A stretch of DNA of 64,000 bases from Paenibacillus sp. Soil750 (GCF_001428045.1 NZ_LMSD01000012.1:820735-884734), one strand, 5' to 3'; positions 25,860 through 35,327 are shown, counted from the first letter of the stretch. The notes: generated by a model not told the origin, from the sequence alone. Made by a program: numbers and translations.

Positions 25860-26699
25860 TTAACGCCGTAAATTCCACTCATCCGTGCCATATTTCTCGG
25901 AAACAAGACGCTCCGTAAGTTCAACCTCATAGTCCGTCAATGACGACTCGATGAGTTCGACACCAAGACCTAACGCGATTTCACGCCGGAACGCTTCCTC
26001 AACTTCGCCTAGAGTCACTTCCGCTTTCCCTTGCGCACGCAGCAATTCATTAATCGCCACCGCTTTCTTCAGAAAGCTTTGTTTCATGCGATCTGCCACC
26101 TTCTCATTGGAGAAGCGCAGCATCCGAAATAATTGATCCGTATCCATATCCAGCAAGATCGATCCATGCTGCAACACAACGTTTTTCTGCCGAACCTGCG
26201 CGCTGCCAGCGACTTTGCGACCTTCCACAACCAACTCGTACCATGAAGGTGAATCGAAACATGCCGCAGAGCCAGCGGAGGCATACTTCTCTTTTTCCTC
26301 CTCGCTGGCCAACTGTACCATTTCTGCTGCTAGGCCTAGCGCACGAAAACCTTGCAATAACCCCTCACTCAACACGCGATAAGCCTCTGTCACATTGCGG
26401 GGGATACCTGGATAATCCTCAGCTACGATGATGCTATACGTCAGCTCTTTATCGTGCAGCACAGCTCTCCCGCCTGTGGGCCGTCTCACAAATCCGATTC
26501 CCTCGTTCGCTACCGCTTCCTGATCCACTTCTGCCGCCTTTTGAAAATAACCAATAGATAATGTAGCAGGATTCCATCCATAGAAACGCACCGTTGGCGG
26601 AACTTTGCCTTCGCTGTGTGCGGTAAGTATCGCTTCATCTAAAGCCATATTTTCAGCAGGAGATCGATCCCCTGTATGTATAAATCGCCAAGCTGTCAT
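25860..26699 (-). CDS. lipM: octanoyl-[ACP]:protein N-octanoyltransferase LipM
   Basis: 279 residues from ATG 26699, with GGAAG nine bases upstream; length equals B. subtilis LipM. BPL/LplA fold: RRPTGGRAVLHDKELTYS, the catalytic cysteine in SAACFDSPSWYELVVEGRKVAGSAQ, and the lysine in the same segment. The cysteine separates LipM from lipoate ligases. It transfers octanoyl groups from ACP to GcvH in the first step of lipoic acid synthesis. Monocistronic. Confidence 0.88.
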   Translation of the reverse strand: MTAWRFIHTGDRSPAENMALDEAILTAHSEGKVPPTVRFYGWNPATLSIGYFQKAAEVDQEAVANEGIGFVRRPTGGRAVLHDKELTYSIIVAEDYPGIPRNVTEAYRVLSEGLLQGFRALGLAAEMVQLASEEEKEKYASAGSAACFDSPSWYELVVEGRKVAGSAQVRQKNVVLQHGSILLDMDTDQLFRMLRFSNEKVADRMKQSFLKKAVAINELLRAQGKAEVTLGEVEEAFRREIALGLGVELIESSLTDYEVELTERLVSEKYGTDEWNLRR

Positions 26700-26913
26700 C
26701 TCATTCGACTTCCTTTCGTGTAGAACGTCACTTTTTCCCAAAAACTAATCTCTATCATAGCATATTCAAGTTCAGCGTTCGACCTCTGACACGTCCCCCT
26801 AGTAAAACTCTTACATGGGAAAAGTTATGAAAGATTCTTCTCTGGACATACTAACAAGTATGCGACGTTTGCGAGGGTAGGCGCAGTATCAGAACGTTTA
26901 GGAGGGCAAAGCC

Positions 26914-28704
26914 ATGCGTCAACATGATCAGCAAGAGAACATTCGCCCCATTCATAAACAGCTGGATATGCATTTTGAGAGGGACTGGTTTAGCGAGCTG
27001 GACAATCGTGTACGTGGAGGAGGTCCCTGGGATGACTGGACCTTATATCAGCTTGCCTACGAATCGGAAGAATCGGGGCTTATTTCTACGTTTGATGATA
27101 TGCAATGCCTTGCGCATTTAGGGACGCTAGAACCTATGGCGCATCAGATTGATACAGCGAAACGAGTGCTCAATGAGATGCGTGGACGTGCCATTTTGGC
27201 CGATGAGGTTGGACTTGGGAAGACCATTGAAGCTGGTTTAATTTTAAAAGAATACATGATCCGCGGGCTTGTCCGCAAAACACTCATTCTTGTACCCGCT
27301 TCCCTTGTGCTGCAATGGGTTCGGGAATTGAATACCAAATTCGGCATCCCTGCCGTTGCGCATAAGAAAGCCTACATGTGGCAGCAAGCTGACATCATTG
27401 TCGCCTCGATGGACACAGCCAAAAGGGATCCGCATCGCGAGATTGTGATGGGCCTTGAATACGATATGCTCATCGTCGATGAAGCACACAAGCTGAAGAA
27501 TAAGAAAACGACTAACTACACGTTCGTCAACGAGCTGCGCAAAAAATACTGCCTGCTCCTCACAGCTACGCCTGTGCAGAACGATCTCAAAGAGCTCTAC
27601 AACCTGATTACTCTGCTGAAGCCAGGTCAGCTTGGCGGGCAGAACAGCTTCAAGAGCAACTTCGTTGTTGGCAAACGGACACCGAAGAATGAGATTCAGC
27701 TGCAGCAAGAGCTTTCTAAAGTAATGATCCGCAACCGTCGGGGAGACGGGGGTGTTCACTATACGAAGCGTATTGTGCGTAATATCCCCCTCACGCTCTC
27801 GGATGATGAGCAGGCGCTCTATGATGGGGTTACAAATTTCGTCCGAACACGCTATTCCGAAAGTGGCGGCGATCTCAGCTCCATGCTTTCTATGATTACG
27901 CTTCAGCGTGAGGTTTGCAGTTCGCGAGACGCTGTTTTTATTACGTTGGTTAATTTATTTAAAAAGACAGCTGAAGACTCGCCAGTACGTCCCAAAATTT
28001 GGGAGCTCGTTGAGCTTATCCGCAGCATTAAGTCCAATAGCAAAGCAGAAACGACGATGCGACTTATCCAAGACATCAATGATAAAGTCATTATTTTCAC
28101 GGAGTATCGGGCATCGCAAGAATATTTATTGAACTATCTCAAGGAACATAAAATTACGGCCGTCCCCTATCGCGGTGGCATGAATCGCGGCAAAAAAGAC
28201 TGGATGATGGATTTATTCCGAAATCGGGTACAAGTACTTATAGCTACCGAGGCGGGTGGCGAGGGTATTAATCTGCAATTTTGCCACAACATGATCAACT
28301 TCGATCTGCCGTGGAACCCAATGCGCGTGGAACAACGGATCGGTCGGGTTCATCGCCTCGGGCAAACGCATGATGTGAACATTTACAACTTATCCACAAG
28401 GAATACCATTGAAGAACATATCCTTTCGTTATTACACGAAAAAATCAATATGTTTGAATTAGTTATTGGGCAGTTGGATACGATTTTGGAGAAAATCGAG
28501 AAACGCGGCTCGCTTGAAACATCCCTGTTCCGCATGGTGATGGAAGCCGGCTCCGGCGAGGAAATCCGTCGTAAAATCGATGAACTCGGACATTCCATCA
28601 GCGAAGTAAGAGAAGAGATCGAACAAAATCCGCAATATGGCGCCAAGTTCCAAGACATTCTTGATGCTGTAGGCGGTTCCCAAGGTGTGGAGGTGGGCCC
28701 ATGA
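26914..28704 (+). CDS. yqhH: SNF2-family helicase YqhH
   Basis: 596 residues, a full SNF2/RapA-type helicase: Walker A region LADEVGLGKTIEAG (near residue 97), DEAH in LIVDEAHKLKN, ATPVQNDLKELYNL (motif III), TEAGGEGINLQFC and RIGRVHRLGQ (motifs V and VI). It matches B. subtilis YqhH, which pairs with yqhG. The cellular role is unknown. RBS AGGAGG nine bases before the ATG. Its end overlaps the yqhG start by four bases (ATGA), so translation is coupled. Confidence 0.9.
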   Translation: MRQHDQQENIRPIHKQLDMHFERDWFSELDNRVRGGGPWDDWTLYQLAYESEESGLISTFDDMQCLAHLGTLEPMAHQIDTAKRVLNEMRGRAILADEVGLGKTIEAGLILKEYMIRGLVRKTLILVPASLVLQWVRELNTKFGIPAVAHKKAYMWQQADIIVASMDTAKRDPHREIVMGLEYDMLIVDEAHKLKNKKTTNYTFVNELRKKYCLLLTATPVQNDLKELYNLITLLKPGQLGGQNSFKSNFVVGKRTPKNEIQLQQELSKVMIRNRRGDGGVHYTKRIVRNIPLTLSDDEQALYDGVTNFVRTRYSESGGDLSSMLSMITLQREVCSSRDAVFITLVNLFKKTAEDSPVRPKIWELVELIRSIKSNSKAETTMRLIQDINDKVIIFTEYRASQEYLLNYLKEHKITAVPYRGGMNRGKKDWMMDLFRNRVQVLIATEAGGEGINLQFCHNMINFDLPWNPMRVEQRIGRVHRLGQTHDVNIYNLSTRNTIEEHILSLLHEKINMFELVIGQLDTILEKIEKRGSLETSLFRMVMEAGSGEEIRRKIDELGHSISEVREEIEQNPQYGAKFQDILDAVGGSQGVEVGP

Positions 28705-29702
28705 ATAAACGAAACATCCACTCGTTCGTGATGCGATTTCTGGAAGCCTACGATTGTCAGATTCTAGAGAAAACACCTGCCTCTGTAACGGTCAAGCTCT
28801 CACCCGAGGCAGATCGGGAAATGACAGGCCGACCATACTATTGGAGCTTCATTGAGCGAACAGGTGCTGCTGCGGAAACAATGACGTATAAATTCGTGAT
28901 CGATCCCGAGCAAATGAAGCTGGAAACGAAGCCGAAACCTGCTGCTATAACCGCTGTCCAAAGCCCTCCGCCCACTGGCTACGGGCCATCTGGTACAGGC
29001 GGTGCTGGTGCTCCTGCAGGTAGTGCGCCGGACAGCATACTCGGCCGTTATTTCGGCTTCGTTCCAACGACCATCACTACACGTGTACCACAAGATGATG
29101 TCACCTTCGGCAGCCGACGACTTGACCAGATCTTTGGTATCGTCCGCGAGCGTGGTCGGTTCATACATGTATTCGAAGAGCCCTTCCCGACAGGTGCGAC
29201 GTATCATGCTTCCCTCGTCTACAATACGTGGCTCTGTGTGAACTACAAGGTTGAGCTTCTTTGTGATCGCAAACGTACAGAAATTCATTCCCTTGCGATT
29301 CAGCTGGGGACCGGTGAAATTCGCGAGCATTTTCATAAGCAAATGCTAACAAAAAGTCTGTCGCCGAAGCTCCCTGCGAATAGTCACATTTTACCGGATA
29401 CGATTTCAATTCCGAAGGCCATCAATGCCCTGGAAATGATGCTCGAGCGCAAGGTCAGCACCTACGACCACCGCTGGGCCGATGAAGCGAATGCCCGGCA
29501 TCGCAGTGAAATCGATCGTGTGGAAGGCTATTACAACGGCCTTTTACTTGCAGCAGAACCTGACAAAAGAGATGAAATCGAAATTCAATGTCGGAATCGC
29601 TTGGAAGAGATCGATTGGCAGCACAAGCCACGGATCGCTGTATCCGTCATCAATGGCGGACTATTTCACTTAAATGCGAGCCGAATCGCATCCAGAAACT
29701 GA
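28701..29702 (+). CDS. yqhG: YqhG-family protein
   Basis: 333 residues beginning MNKRNIHSFVMRFLEAYDCQ; the sequence and linkage to the SNF2 gene match B. subtilis YqhG. A Pro/Gly-rich insert of about 30 residues (near 90-115) interrupts the fold. No catalytic motif is recognised. It overlaps yqhH by four bases. Confidence 0.85.
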   Translation: MNKRNIHSFVMRFLEAYDCQILEKTPASVTVKLSPEADREMTGRPYYWSFIERTGAAAETMTYKFVIDPEQMKLETKPKPAAITAVQSPPPTGYGPSGTGGAGAPAGSAPDSILGRYFGFVPTTITTRVPQDDVTFGSRRLDQIFGIVRERGRFIHVFEEPFPTGATYHASLVYNTWLCVNYKVELLCDRKRTEIHSLAIQLGTGEIREHFHKQMLTKSLSPKLPANSHILPDTISIPKAINALEMMLERKVSTYDHRWADEANARHRSEIDRVEGYYNGLLLAAEPDKRDEIEIQCRNRLEEIDWQHKPRIAVSVINGGLFHLNASRIASRN

Positions 29703-29818
29703 CGCAAGTCGCTAAAACCTCGCAAATAACCCGCAACAGGTTCTAACATTCTTTTTAAGGCATACGCATTACAATAGTCACATACACTAAGAGGTTAGCG
29801 AGAGGCAGGTGAACGAAG

Positions 29819-30760
29819 ATGAAGTCGTGGACCACTTGGACAGCCACTTGTATTATTTTGTGCAGTATTGGCTTCATGCCCTTACACACTTCAGCTGTTG
29901 ACAACATAGTCGGGACAAGCCCTACACAGGCGCAAGTGAAGGAACCTAAAGCAGCAGCTTCAACACCGGACTTGACGAGTACATCATCATTCGGTTCAAC
30001 AATCAGTAAGTGGCAGTCGACGCTTGCGAAGGAAGATGGTTTTGCAGGTTGGCTAAACGCACGCTGGAACAGCTATCCACTTGGGCCTGGCACCCATGGT
30101 TGGGTCGTCATCCTCTCCGATCAAGGTCAAGAAGTGGGCTACATGATTGTGCATGCCACCGACTCTGGCGGTTTCCGTTTGACCGAATATGGGACAGGCA
30201 AATCTCCGCTCTTTAGTTTAGCTACGTTGTATCGCTCTTTGATACAACAAGAACTCATCCCTTCTACAACCTTATACGACGATTTTGTGCAAAATGAAAC
30301 GATCATTGAAGACCGCTTATATATGGATACCCTTACTTCTATTTGGAAAATCGTGCTGGATGGCGAGACCTATTATCTCGACGCCAAATCAGGGGAAATG
30401 CTTCCGCTGACGGAGGACCCACCCCCACGAACGGCGTATGATTTGAGTGTCTCAACCGATTTATCGCATGGTACTGCTCAAAGCTTGTTACGCCCCCCAT
30501 TTGATCCCTATGAACGGATGCCTTGGATTAAAGGCACACCCTTGCAAGTGTCAACCTTGCCTGAGCTCAAGATTGCCCTTGAGCAGCAAGGTGATCTAAC
30601 CTATGTCACGGAGTTGTATGATGGTCAGGTGACGATGCCGTTAACTGTGTTAGGTTATCAACAATGGATATATGGGGATAACTATCTCATACTCGAACAT
30701 GATGGCCCGCGGTATGTAGGATTGGATGCTTCGCTAGCGCTTGGGAAGATCTATCCGTAA
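29819..30760 (+). CDS. secreted protein of unknown function
   Basis: 313 residues starting with a Sec signal peptide (hydrophobic TCIILCSIGFMPL, cleavage near residue 26). After a low-complexity Thr/Ser segment there is a domain with many aromatic residues (WNSYPLGPGTHGWVV, GYMIVHATDSGGFRLTEYG). I recognise no family. It probably lies at or outside the cell surface. Followed by a bidirectional hairpin at 30796-30845. Confidence 0.65.
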   Translation: MKSWTTWTATCIILCSIGFMPLHTSAVDNIVGTSPTQAQVKEPKAAASTPDLTSTSSFGSTISKWQSTLAKEDGFAGWLNARWNSYPLGPGTHGWVVILSDQGQEVGYMIVHATDSGGFRLTEYGTGKSPLFSLATLYRSLIQQELIPSTTLYDDFVQNETIIEDRLYMDTLTSIWKIVLDGETYYLDAKSGEMLPLTEDPPPRTAYDLSVSTDLSHGTAQSLLRPPFDPYERMPWIKGTPLQVSTLPELKIALEQQGDLTYVTELYDGQVTMPLTVLGYQQWIYGDNYLILEHDGPRYVGLDASLALGKIYP

Positions 30761-30795
30761 TCAGAGGGAACCAAACTGCTATCTGATTCACAATA

Positions 30796-30845
30796 AAAAG
30801 TGGCTGATCACAAGTAGAAGATTCTACAAGTGACCAGCCACTTTT
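30796..30845. terminator. bidirectional terminator
   Basis: AAAAGTGGCTG...TCAC pairs with GTGA..CAGCCACTTTT (one mismatch), with A and T runs on both flanks, between the convergent secreted-protein gene and yqzE. Confidence 0.8.
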
Positions 30846-30862
30846 CGCACATTTAACCAAGC

Positions 30863-31054
30863 TCATTTTCTCGACTTCGTCCGCCCAAACAACATCCGCG
30901 TTGCTAATGGCAGCATCCCAAACCACCGTGTCTGCCAACCCTCACGTTGTTCCTTCATCGATGCCTTGGCTTGTTGACGAACTTCCTTCGGTGTGTCGAT
31001 ATAGGTAACGACTTGTTGGGTTATGTACTTCACAAGATCATCGCTTTTTGCCAT
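30863..31054 (-). CDS. yqzE: YqzE family protein
   Basis: 63 residues: DDLVKYITQQVVTYIDTPKE followed by a basic linker and RWFGMLPLATRMLFGR, which matches the small Bacillales YqzE family, found near comG genes in Bacillus. The C-terminal helix is amphipathic or membrane-associated. The function is unknown. AGGTGG lies four bases upstream of the ATG. Confidence 0.8.
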   Translation of the reverse strand: MAKSDDLVKYITQQVVTYIDTPKEVRQQAKASMKEQREGWQTRWFGMLPLATRMLFGRTKSRK

Positions 31055-31145
31055 ACGCCCACCTGCCTTTTACCCTTATTGTTACCAGAGCAACAAGGCT
31101 TTAAACTACACGAAGACAGGTGGCAGGCCCCTTACTTATTGCCAT

Positions 31146-31427
31146 TCACCCTGGTCTTCCGCCGCTCTCAGCAATAATTTTATCTGCAAAGGATTTAATT
31201 GTGCCACAGCCTAACAGCATCGGCTTATTATCGCATTGCAACAGCAAGGTTTGAGCATTCGTATCCCAGGCATATTGGAAGCCAACATTCATGCTGACGA
31301 CTGAAATCGTAAATTTGCCTGATGCTGTGTTAGGAATAGCAAACCCCTGCCTCCTGCCTACCTGCTGCAATGCTCTGAATACGGAAGGCGAAATCCCTTT
31401 ATACATCCATGTGCTACAAGTTGCCAT
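31146..31427 (-). CDS. small conserved protein of unknown function
   Basis: 93 residues from ATG 31427 (AGAGGTGAG seven bases upstream). It begins MATCSTWMYKGISPSVF and ends with a short helical tail (IKSFADKIIAESGG). I do not recognise a family. The compact mixed alpha/beta pattern suggests a single soluble domain. It is followed by yqzE on the same strand after a gap of about 90 bases. Confidence 0.6.
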   Translation of the reverse strand: MATCSTWMYKGISPSVFRALQQVGRRQGFAIPNTASGKFTISVVSMNVGFQYAWDTNAQTLLLQCDNKPMLLGCGTIKSFADKIIAESGGRPG

Positions 31428-31594
31428 AGGTTTTCTCACCTCTTTCAAATAGGATCATTAAATTGTATGAGGCAAGAGCATAAATCGTGCTTATTTCAAT
31501 AAAAAGCCTATTTTCGAATCGTTGCAATTGCTTCTAATCTCGTCCAACAAACATAAGCTAGAGTAACTAGAGAGAGAAAGAGGTGTTGGTTTGA

Positions 31595-31819
31595 ATGTGG
31601 GAACTAATGCTTGCAACCGAGCAACTTGAAGTTTATATGGATGAAGTCAATCTAAGACTCGAGATCCGATTGAAGTCAGAACGGGATTCTTCCCCTATAA
31701 CAATTCGTATGAACCATACAGATTTGACCCAGTTAATCTATACCCTGCTGGAAATCAATCGCAGCTTTCGAGGAGATATTCCTTTTTTTCATACGAAAAA
31801 GCTGCCAAGCAAAGCTTAA
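31595..31819 (+). CDS. small conserved protein of unknown function
   Basis: 74 residues, Leu- and charge-rich (LEVYMDEVNLRLEIRLKSERDSS, LTQLIYTLLEINRSFRGDIPFF). AGAGGTG lies ten bases before the ATG. No family recognised. Followed by a strong terminator. Confidence 0.55.
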   Translation: MWELMLATEQLEVYMDEVNLRLEIRLKSERDSSPITIRMNHTDLTQLIYTLLEINRSFRGDIPFFHTKKLPSKA

Positions 31820-31830
31820 GCGGGCAGCAA

Positions 31831-31887
31831 AAAAAAGCACGATGCACTCCCCCACCTTCCAGTGGTTCGGAGCCATCGTGCTTTTTT
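31831..31887. terminator. bidirectional terminator
   Basis: AAAAAAGCACGATG (31831-31844) pairs with CATCGTGCTTTTTT (31874-31887), 13-14 bp, between the convergent small gene and the BI-1 gene. Confidence 0.85.
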
Positions 31888-31909
31888 CCATCGAATGTTG
31901 ACCCGATGT

Positions 31910-32563
31910 TTAGTTTCTGTTGATTCCCGCGATAGAAGCGATGAATCGCAAAATGTATAGGAACAAGTTAATAAAATCAAGATAAATATTCAAAGCAGCA
32001 AGTGGAACGGCTTCCGCTGCGACACCGTTACGATATTGAGCTACATCATAGAGCACCCAGCCGCTGAAGATCAGAATCCCCACCATGGACCATACCAAAT
32101 TCATCATGGATCCAAAGTGTAAGAACATGCCGAGCACACTCATTAGCACAAGTCCAATCGTTCCTGCAAATAAGAATCCACCTAAGAAGCTAAAGTCACG
32201 TTGGGAGCGGTGAGCATAGAAGGCCAATGAGCCAAAAATTGCTGCCGTTGCAAAAAAAGCACCCGACACCACACTAGCCCCCAGTTGACCACCGTACGCC
32301 ATGATGACCGGATATAGCGTGACCCCCGAAATGGCTGTAAATGCGTAGAGAAAGCCGTAGCCAATATTTTTGCCGCGAATACGAATCACGATAGCGGCTA
32401 CCAGCATCGCGACCTCTGCAATGACGAAAAGCATAACCATGGATGGCGGGACAACCATCGCTCCGATCAATGTTCCAAGAAATGAAACCAATAGGGAAAT
32501 GGCAAACGTTTGAAGCACATGTGCAAAGCTGCCGGATTGTGTAATCGTAACGGTTCTATCCAT
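31910..32563 (-). CDS. Bax inhibitor-1 / YetJ-like membrane protein
   Basis: 217 residues from ATG 32563 (AAGGAG nine bases upstream), with seven hydrophobic segments. The pattern TAISGVTLYPVI and the terminal NIYLDFINLFLYILRFI place it in the BI-1 family, which includes the B. subtilis calcium leak channel YetJ. The final segment carries the paired Asp residues (YDVAQY, YLDFINLF) typical of the family. A role in pH-sensitive calcium leak is known for YetJ; here it is an inference. Confidence 0.85.
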   Translation of the reverse strand: MDRTVTITQSGSFAHVLQTFAISLLVSFLGTLIGAMVVPPSMVMLFVIAEVAMLVAAIVIRIRGKNIGYGFLYAFTAISGVTLYPVIMAYGGQLGASVVSGAFFATAAIFGSLAFYAHRSQRDFSFLGGFLFAGTIGLVLMSVLGMFLHFGSMMNLVWSMVGILIFSGWVLYDVAQYRNGVAAEAVPLAALNIYLDFINLFLYILRFIASIAGINRN

Positions 32564-32659
32564 CAAATTCAGCTCCTTTAGATATAAAGAAATGTACAAT
32601 CTATCCTATGTATTATACCTGTAATTCATGAAAACCGCTACAGGGGTACTGTTGGACAT

Positions 32660-32698
32660 GAAAACACCCTTCTCTGAGAAGTCAGAAAAGGGTGTTTC
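32660..32698 (-). terminator. terminator after tRNA-Leu
   Basis: AAACACCCTT.TCTGA pairs with TCAGA.AAGGGTGTTT around a four-base loop, followed by TTTTC on the minus strand, seven bases after the tRNA 3' end. Confidence 0.8.
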
Positions 32699-32704
32699 GA
32701 GCGA

Positions 32705-32788
32705 TGCGATCAAGAGGACTCGAACCTCCACGGGGGTAAGCCCACACGGACCTGAACCGTGCGCGTCTGCCAATTCCGCCATGATCGC
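32705..32788 (-). tRNA. tRNA-Leu (anticodon CAG)
   Basis: An 84-base class II tRNA. Acceptor GCGATCA/TGATCGC with discriminator A, D-loop GGCGGAATTGGCAGAC, anticodon arm with loop TTCAGGT (anticodon CAG), variable arm GGGCTTACCCCC, and T-arm GGTTCGAGTCC. The 3' CCA is not encoded and must be added after transcription. It reads CUG codons. Confidence 0.95.
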
Positions 32789-32899
32789 GTTTACAAAATT
32801 AATATACCATGTGACATAAAAGCTCGTCAATGAAACTTTTGTCACTAGGTATAATTCGGTGACCACTTCCTAAACCTAATCCCAAAGGAGGTATGACCT

Positions 32900-33085
32900 A
32901 TGAATGAAGAAGAAATCAAAGCACTAGAGCCGAAATATACGGGCAATCAGCGTCATTTGACCGAGGGTGAAGCAGAGGGGATCGTCCATGATCCGAATTT
33001 CAAAAACGAGAATGAAGATGACGATCTCTCTGATATCGACGCGTTTGCGGCAGGACTCGGTTATGGTGTGTTCCGCAGAACGTAA
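32900..33085 (+). CDS. small acidic protein
   Basis: 61 residues, very acidic (NENEDDDLSDIDAFAAG), with the strong site AAAGGAGG eight bases upstream and a terminator downstream. It resembles small conserved hypothetical proteins of Paenibacillus; no function can be given. Confidence 0.6.
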   Translation: MNEEEIKALEPKYTGNQRHLTEGEAEGIVHDPNFKNENEDDDLSDIDAFAAGLGYGVFRRT

Positions 33086-33103
33086 GCTGTATACTTAACC
33101 AAC

Positions 33104-33147
33104 GAGGGGGTCCCTAAAGCCATCTATGTGGCGAGGGCCCTCTTTTT
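33104..33147 (+). terminator. terminator of the small acidic gene
   Basis: GAGGG.../...CCCTC outer stem with inner GCC/GGC pairing, followed by TTTTTT. Confidence 0.75.
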
Positions 33148-33370
33148 TGCATTTTAAAAAAAACGAAACGTTCTTCGGTGACTTGGTTATGCAACACACC
33201 AGGAAGAAATTTCTCTAAACCGCCCTGTTCGCATCGTGAATGTTGCTTTGAAATATGCAAAAGTGCGAAAGTACATCCTTTTTTTATTGAAATTCCTTAT
33301 CAAACTAAAATGCGTGCAAATGTGCAACTATTTCTGCCACCGTTCATCCTTTTCGCCGCTGTAAGCGTGC

Positions 33371-34195
33371 TTACGCACCCTCCCCCTGCGAATGCGCCGC
33401 AGCGCGCTTGCTCATTTCTAACTCATATAACTGGCCAGAAGCTAGGATAGCTTCATGCACCGTTCTACCAATCAAGTACCCCAGCGTCGTTGCTGTACCT
33501 GCATAGCGGTAGGTTGTTCCTCTGCCCGTTGCCGCAATCAACACGGCATCTGTCGTCGTTCCTGTTGCGATTTGACCATCCACGGTAATATGCAATGACT
33601 GCAAAGCGGCAGCTTTCGCTTCCGTCGCGGTAATAACCGCATTTACCATCGCCGCATCTGTCAAATGACCTTCGATGACAACGATCGTATTAATCGTACC
33701 TGGATAAAGCGAAGTCGTTGGTAATATAGCTCCTGCTCGTGCTTTATTCCCCAGCCCGACAGTCACCCATGCAGCAACACGAAGTGATTCGTCCTCATTT
33801 AGCTCGTTTACCTCGCTTACCGCCTCTTCACGCTGATCACTAGGTTCTTCCTCAAGAGGCCATGCTAACTCACTAAATCCAACATCACTCACCCACGCCG
33901 CGGTGAGCATCCCAGCCGTATCTTGAGGCTCCAGCCCTTCTCGAGCAATAAAAACCTCCATCTCCACCAACGGGTCGGTCTCGTTATACGTCTTGTCCAC
34001 TTGTCGGTTCATCAACACCCGGTGGTGACCAAAACCACCACCCCACGGAGAGGAATTCAAGGTTCGCAAGGGATTTTCGCTTGTAATCTGCATATATCGT
34101 CCGTGTGGCGATACCACTTGCTTCATCCCAACACCAGCAATTAAACTTCTAGCTGAAGTTCCCTCTCTCTCACTCTGCATCATCGGATAGATCAT
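33371..34195 (-). CDS. cbiZ: adenosylcobinamide amidohydrolase CbiZ
   Basis: About 270 residues. Family motifs: LNSSPWGGGFG, DPLVEMEVFIAREGL, GMLTAAWV, VTVGLGNKARAGA, YPGTINTIVVI, AVITATEAKAAALQ, ATGTTTDAVLIA, YAGTATTLGYLIGRTVHEA. CbiZ cleaves the aminopropanol side chain of adenosyl-pseudocobinamide so that salvaged corrinoids can be remade into cobamide cofactors. This fits the B12-dependent nrdJ in the same region. The start is unclear: the frame overlaps the upstream gene by 26 bases, and a later ATG (34126) would avoid this. Confidence 0.88.
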   Translation of the reverse strand: MIYPMMQSEREGTSARSLIAGVGMKQVVSPHGRYMQITSENPLRTLNSSPWGGGFGHHRVLMNRQVDKTYNETDPLVEMEVFIAREGLEPQDTAGMLTAAWVSDVGFSELAWPLEEEPSDQREEAVSEVNELNEDESLRVAAWVTVGLGNKARAGAILPTTSLYPGTINTIVVIEGHLTDAAMVNAVITATEAKAAALQSLHITVDGQIATGTTTDAVLIAATGRGTTYRYAGTATTLGYLIGRTVHEAILASGQLYELEMSKRAAAHSQGEGA

Positions 34196-34433
34196 CCGGC
34201 GCTATCGTTTCCTGAGGCAACATGAACGCTGGCGGCCTTTCATTCTCATAAGGCTGATACACGTATCCACGGGCAAGCTTGACGACTCTCCGATTTTTTT
34301 TGCGAATAAGAACCGTCTCATCATCCCAAGCCACAACAATGCCACGTACATCGTTCGCTGGGCTGACATCTCGAATGACACGCAGCAGTGTGCTATCTAC
34401 GCGATATTGATCCAATTGTTCTTCTGTAATCAT
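34170..34433 (-). CDS. small conserved protein of unknown function
   Basis: 87 residues. The middle has the beta-rich pattern VRGIVVAWDDETVLIRKKNRRVVKLARGYVYQP, which could be a small SH3-like barrel. Precedes cbiZ on the same strand with a 26-base overlap, so the two may be co-transcribed. No family recognised. Confidence 0.55.
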   Translation of the reverse strand: MITEEQLDQYRVDSTLLRVIRDVSPANDVRGIVVAWDDETVLIRKKNRRVVKLARGYVYQPYENERPPAFMLPQETIAPDDLSDDAE

Positions 34434-34609
34434 CTATGTAGCACCTCCATTATAGGCATGTTTAAAATCATCTATCCTTCCTAAGCATACACCAATTCGA
34501 GATTCGATGAAACTTTACATAAATCCACACATCTTCGGTTAACTTAACGAGGACGAGGCACGCGATAAGGCAAAGGCTAACTCATGCCTACCGTAAGGGG
34601 GATATTACA

Positions 34610-34927
34610 ATGGAGAAGAGAACGTACTACGTCAATGTAGGCACGGGAGAAGTACTCGAAGACAGCACAGCACTTGATTATGAATTCGAAATATCCGCAA
34701 CGGAAGATGATATCGCCAAGCTGCAGGAGCTTTTTGAGGAAACCGACAATTCGTCTCAAGGCAGCTACGCAACTTCCTGGCTCCCCTGGAAAGTATATTA
34801 CTCCAACGAAACAAATCAGGAATATGATTACTATTTAACCGAAGTGTATCGTACGCTGCACCGGCTTGGTTCGGAACAAACGAAGCGGCATATCGAAACG
34901 ATGAACGTTTTGGAAAATGGCATTTGA
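34610..34927 (+). CDS. conserved hypothetical protein
   Basis: 105 residues with many acidic and aromatic residues (YYVNVGTGEVLED, KVYYSNETNQEYDYYLTEVYRTLHRLG). GGGGG lies seven to eight bases before the ATG. No domain recognised. Followed by a hairpin at 34947-34984. Confidence 0.6.
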   Translation: MEKRTYYVNVGTGEVLEDSTALDYEFEISATEDDIAKLQELFEETDNSSQGSYATSWLPWKVYYSNETNQEYDYYLTEVYRTLHRLGSEQTKRHIETMNVLENGI

Positions 34928-34946
34928 CCCTAATTTGCTACAAATT

Positions 34947-34984
34947 AAAAGGCCAAGAATCCCTATGGAATTCATTGGCCTTTT
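34947..34984. terminator. bidirectional terminator
   Basis: AAAAGGCCAA/TTGGCCTTTT, 10 bp, between convergent small genes. Confidence 0.8.
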
Positions 34985-35000
34985 GTCATATATGGTTTAT

Positions 35001-35327
35001 TTAACTTACATGCTCTTTCGAATCGTTCGTTTCAAACCAGAAATCAAGGACTTTGCTTGACATCACACGTTTCTTAATATAATCCGATTGTGCAACAGAG
35101 AACTGCTGCTCCCACTCGATTGTTAGCTCTGTACAAAGCTTCACGATTGTTAACAACTCGGACCAGGCTACATAGCGCTTATACCAGAAAAATTGAGGGT
35201 GTTCAATCATATACGGATACAGGTCATCAAACTCTGTATGTTTACAATCAAGCGCACGTTCAAAGTGAGTCTTTGCTTCCCCTAGCTTTGTCATAAAATA
35301 GTCAATGGAACCATTTTCGATACCCAT
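35001..35327 (-). CDS. conserved hypothetical protein
   Basis: 108 residues, helical, Trp/Tyr-rich (QFFWYKRYVAWSELL). GAGGAGG lies nine bases upstream of the ATG. No family recognised. It lies immediately after xpt on the same strand, separated by about 80 bases. Confidence 0.55.
   Translation of the reverse strand: MGIENGSIDYFMTKLGEAKTHFERALDCKHTEFDDLYPYMIEHPQFFWYKRYVAWSELLTIVKLCTELTIEWEQQFSVAQSDYIKKRVMSSKVLDFWFETNDSKEHVS

Noticed and set aside
32606..32866. Open frame across the tRNA-Leu gene
   Set aside because: The frame covers the whole tRNA and its terminator; it is a chance frame.
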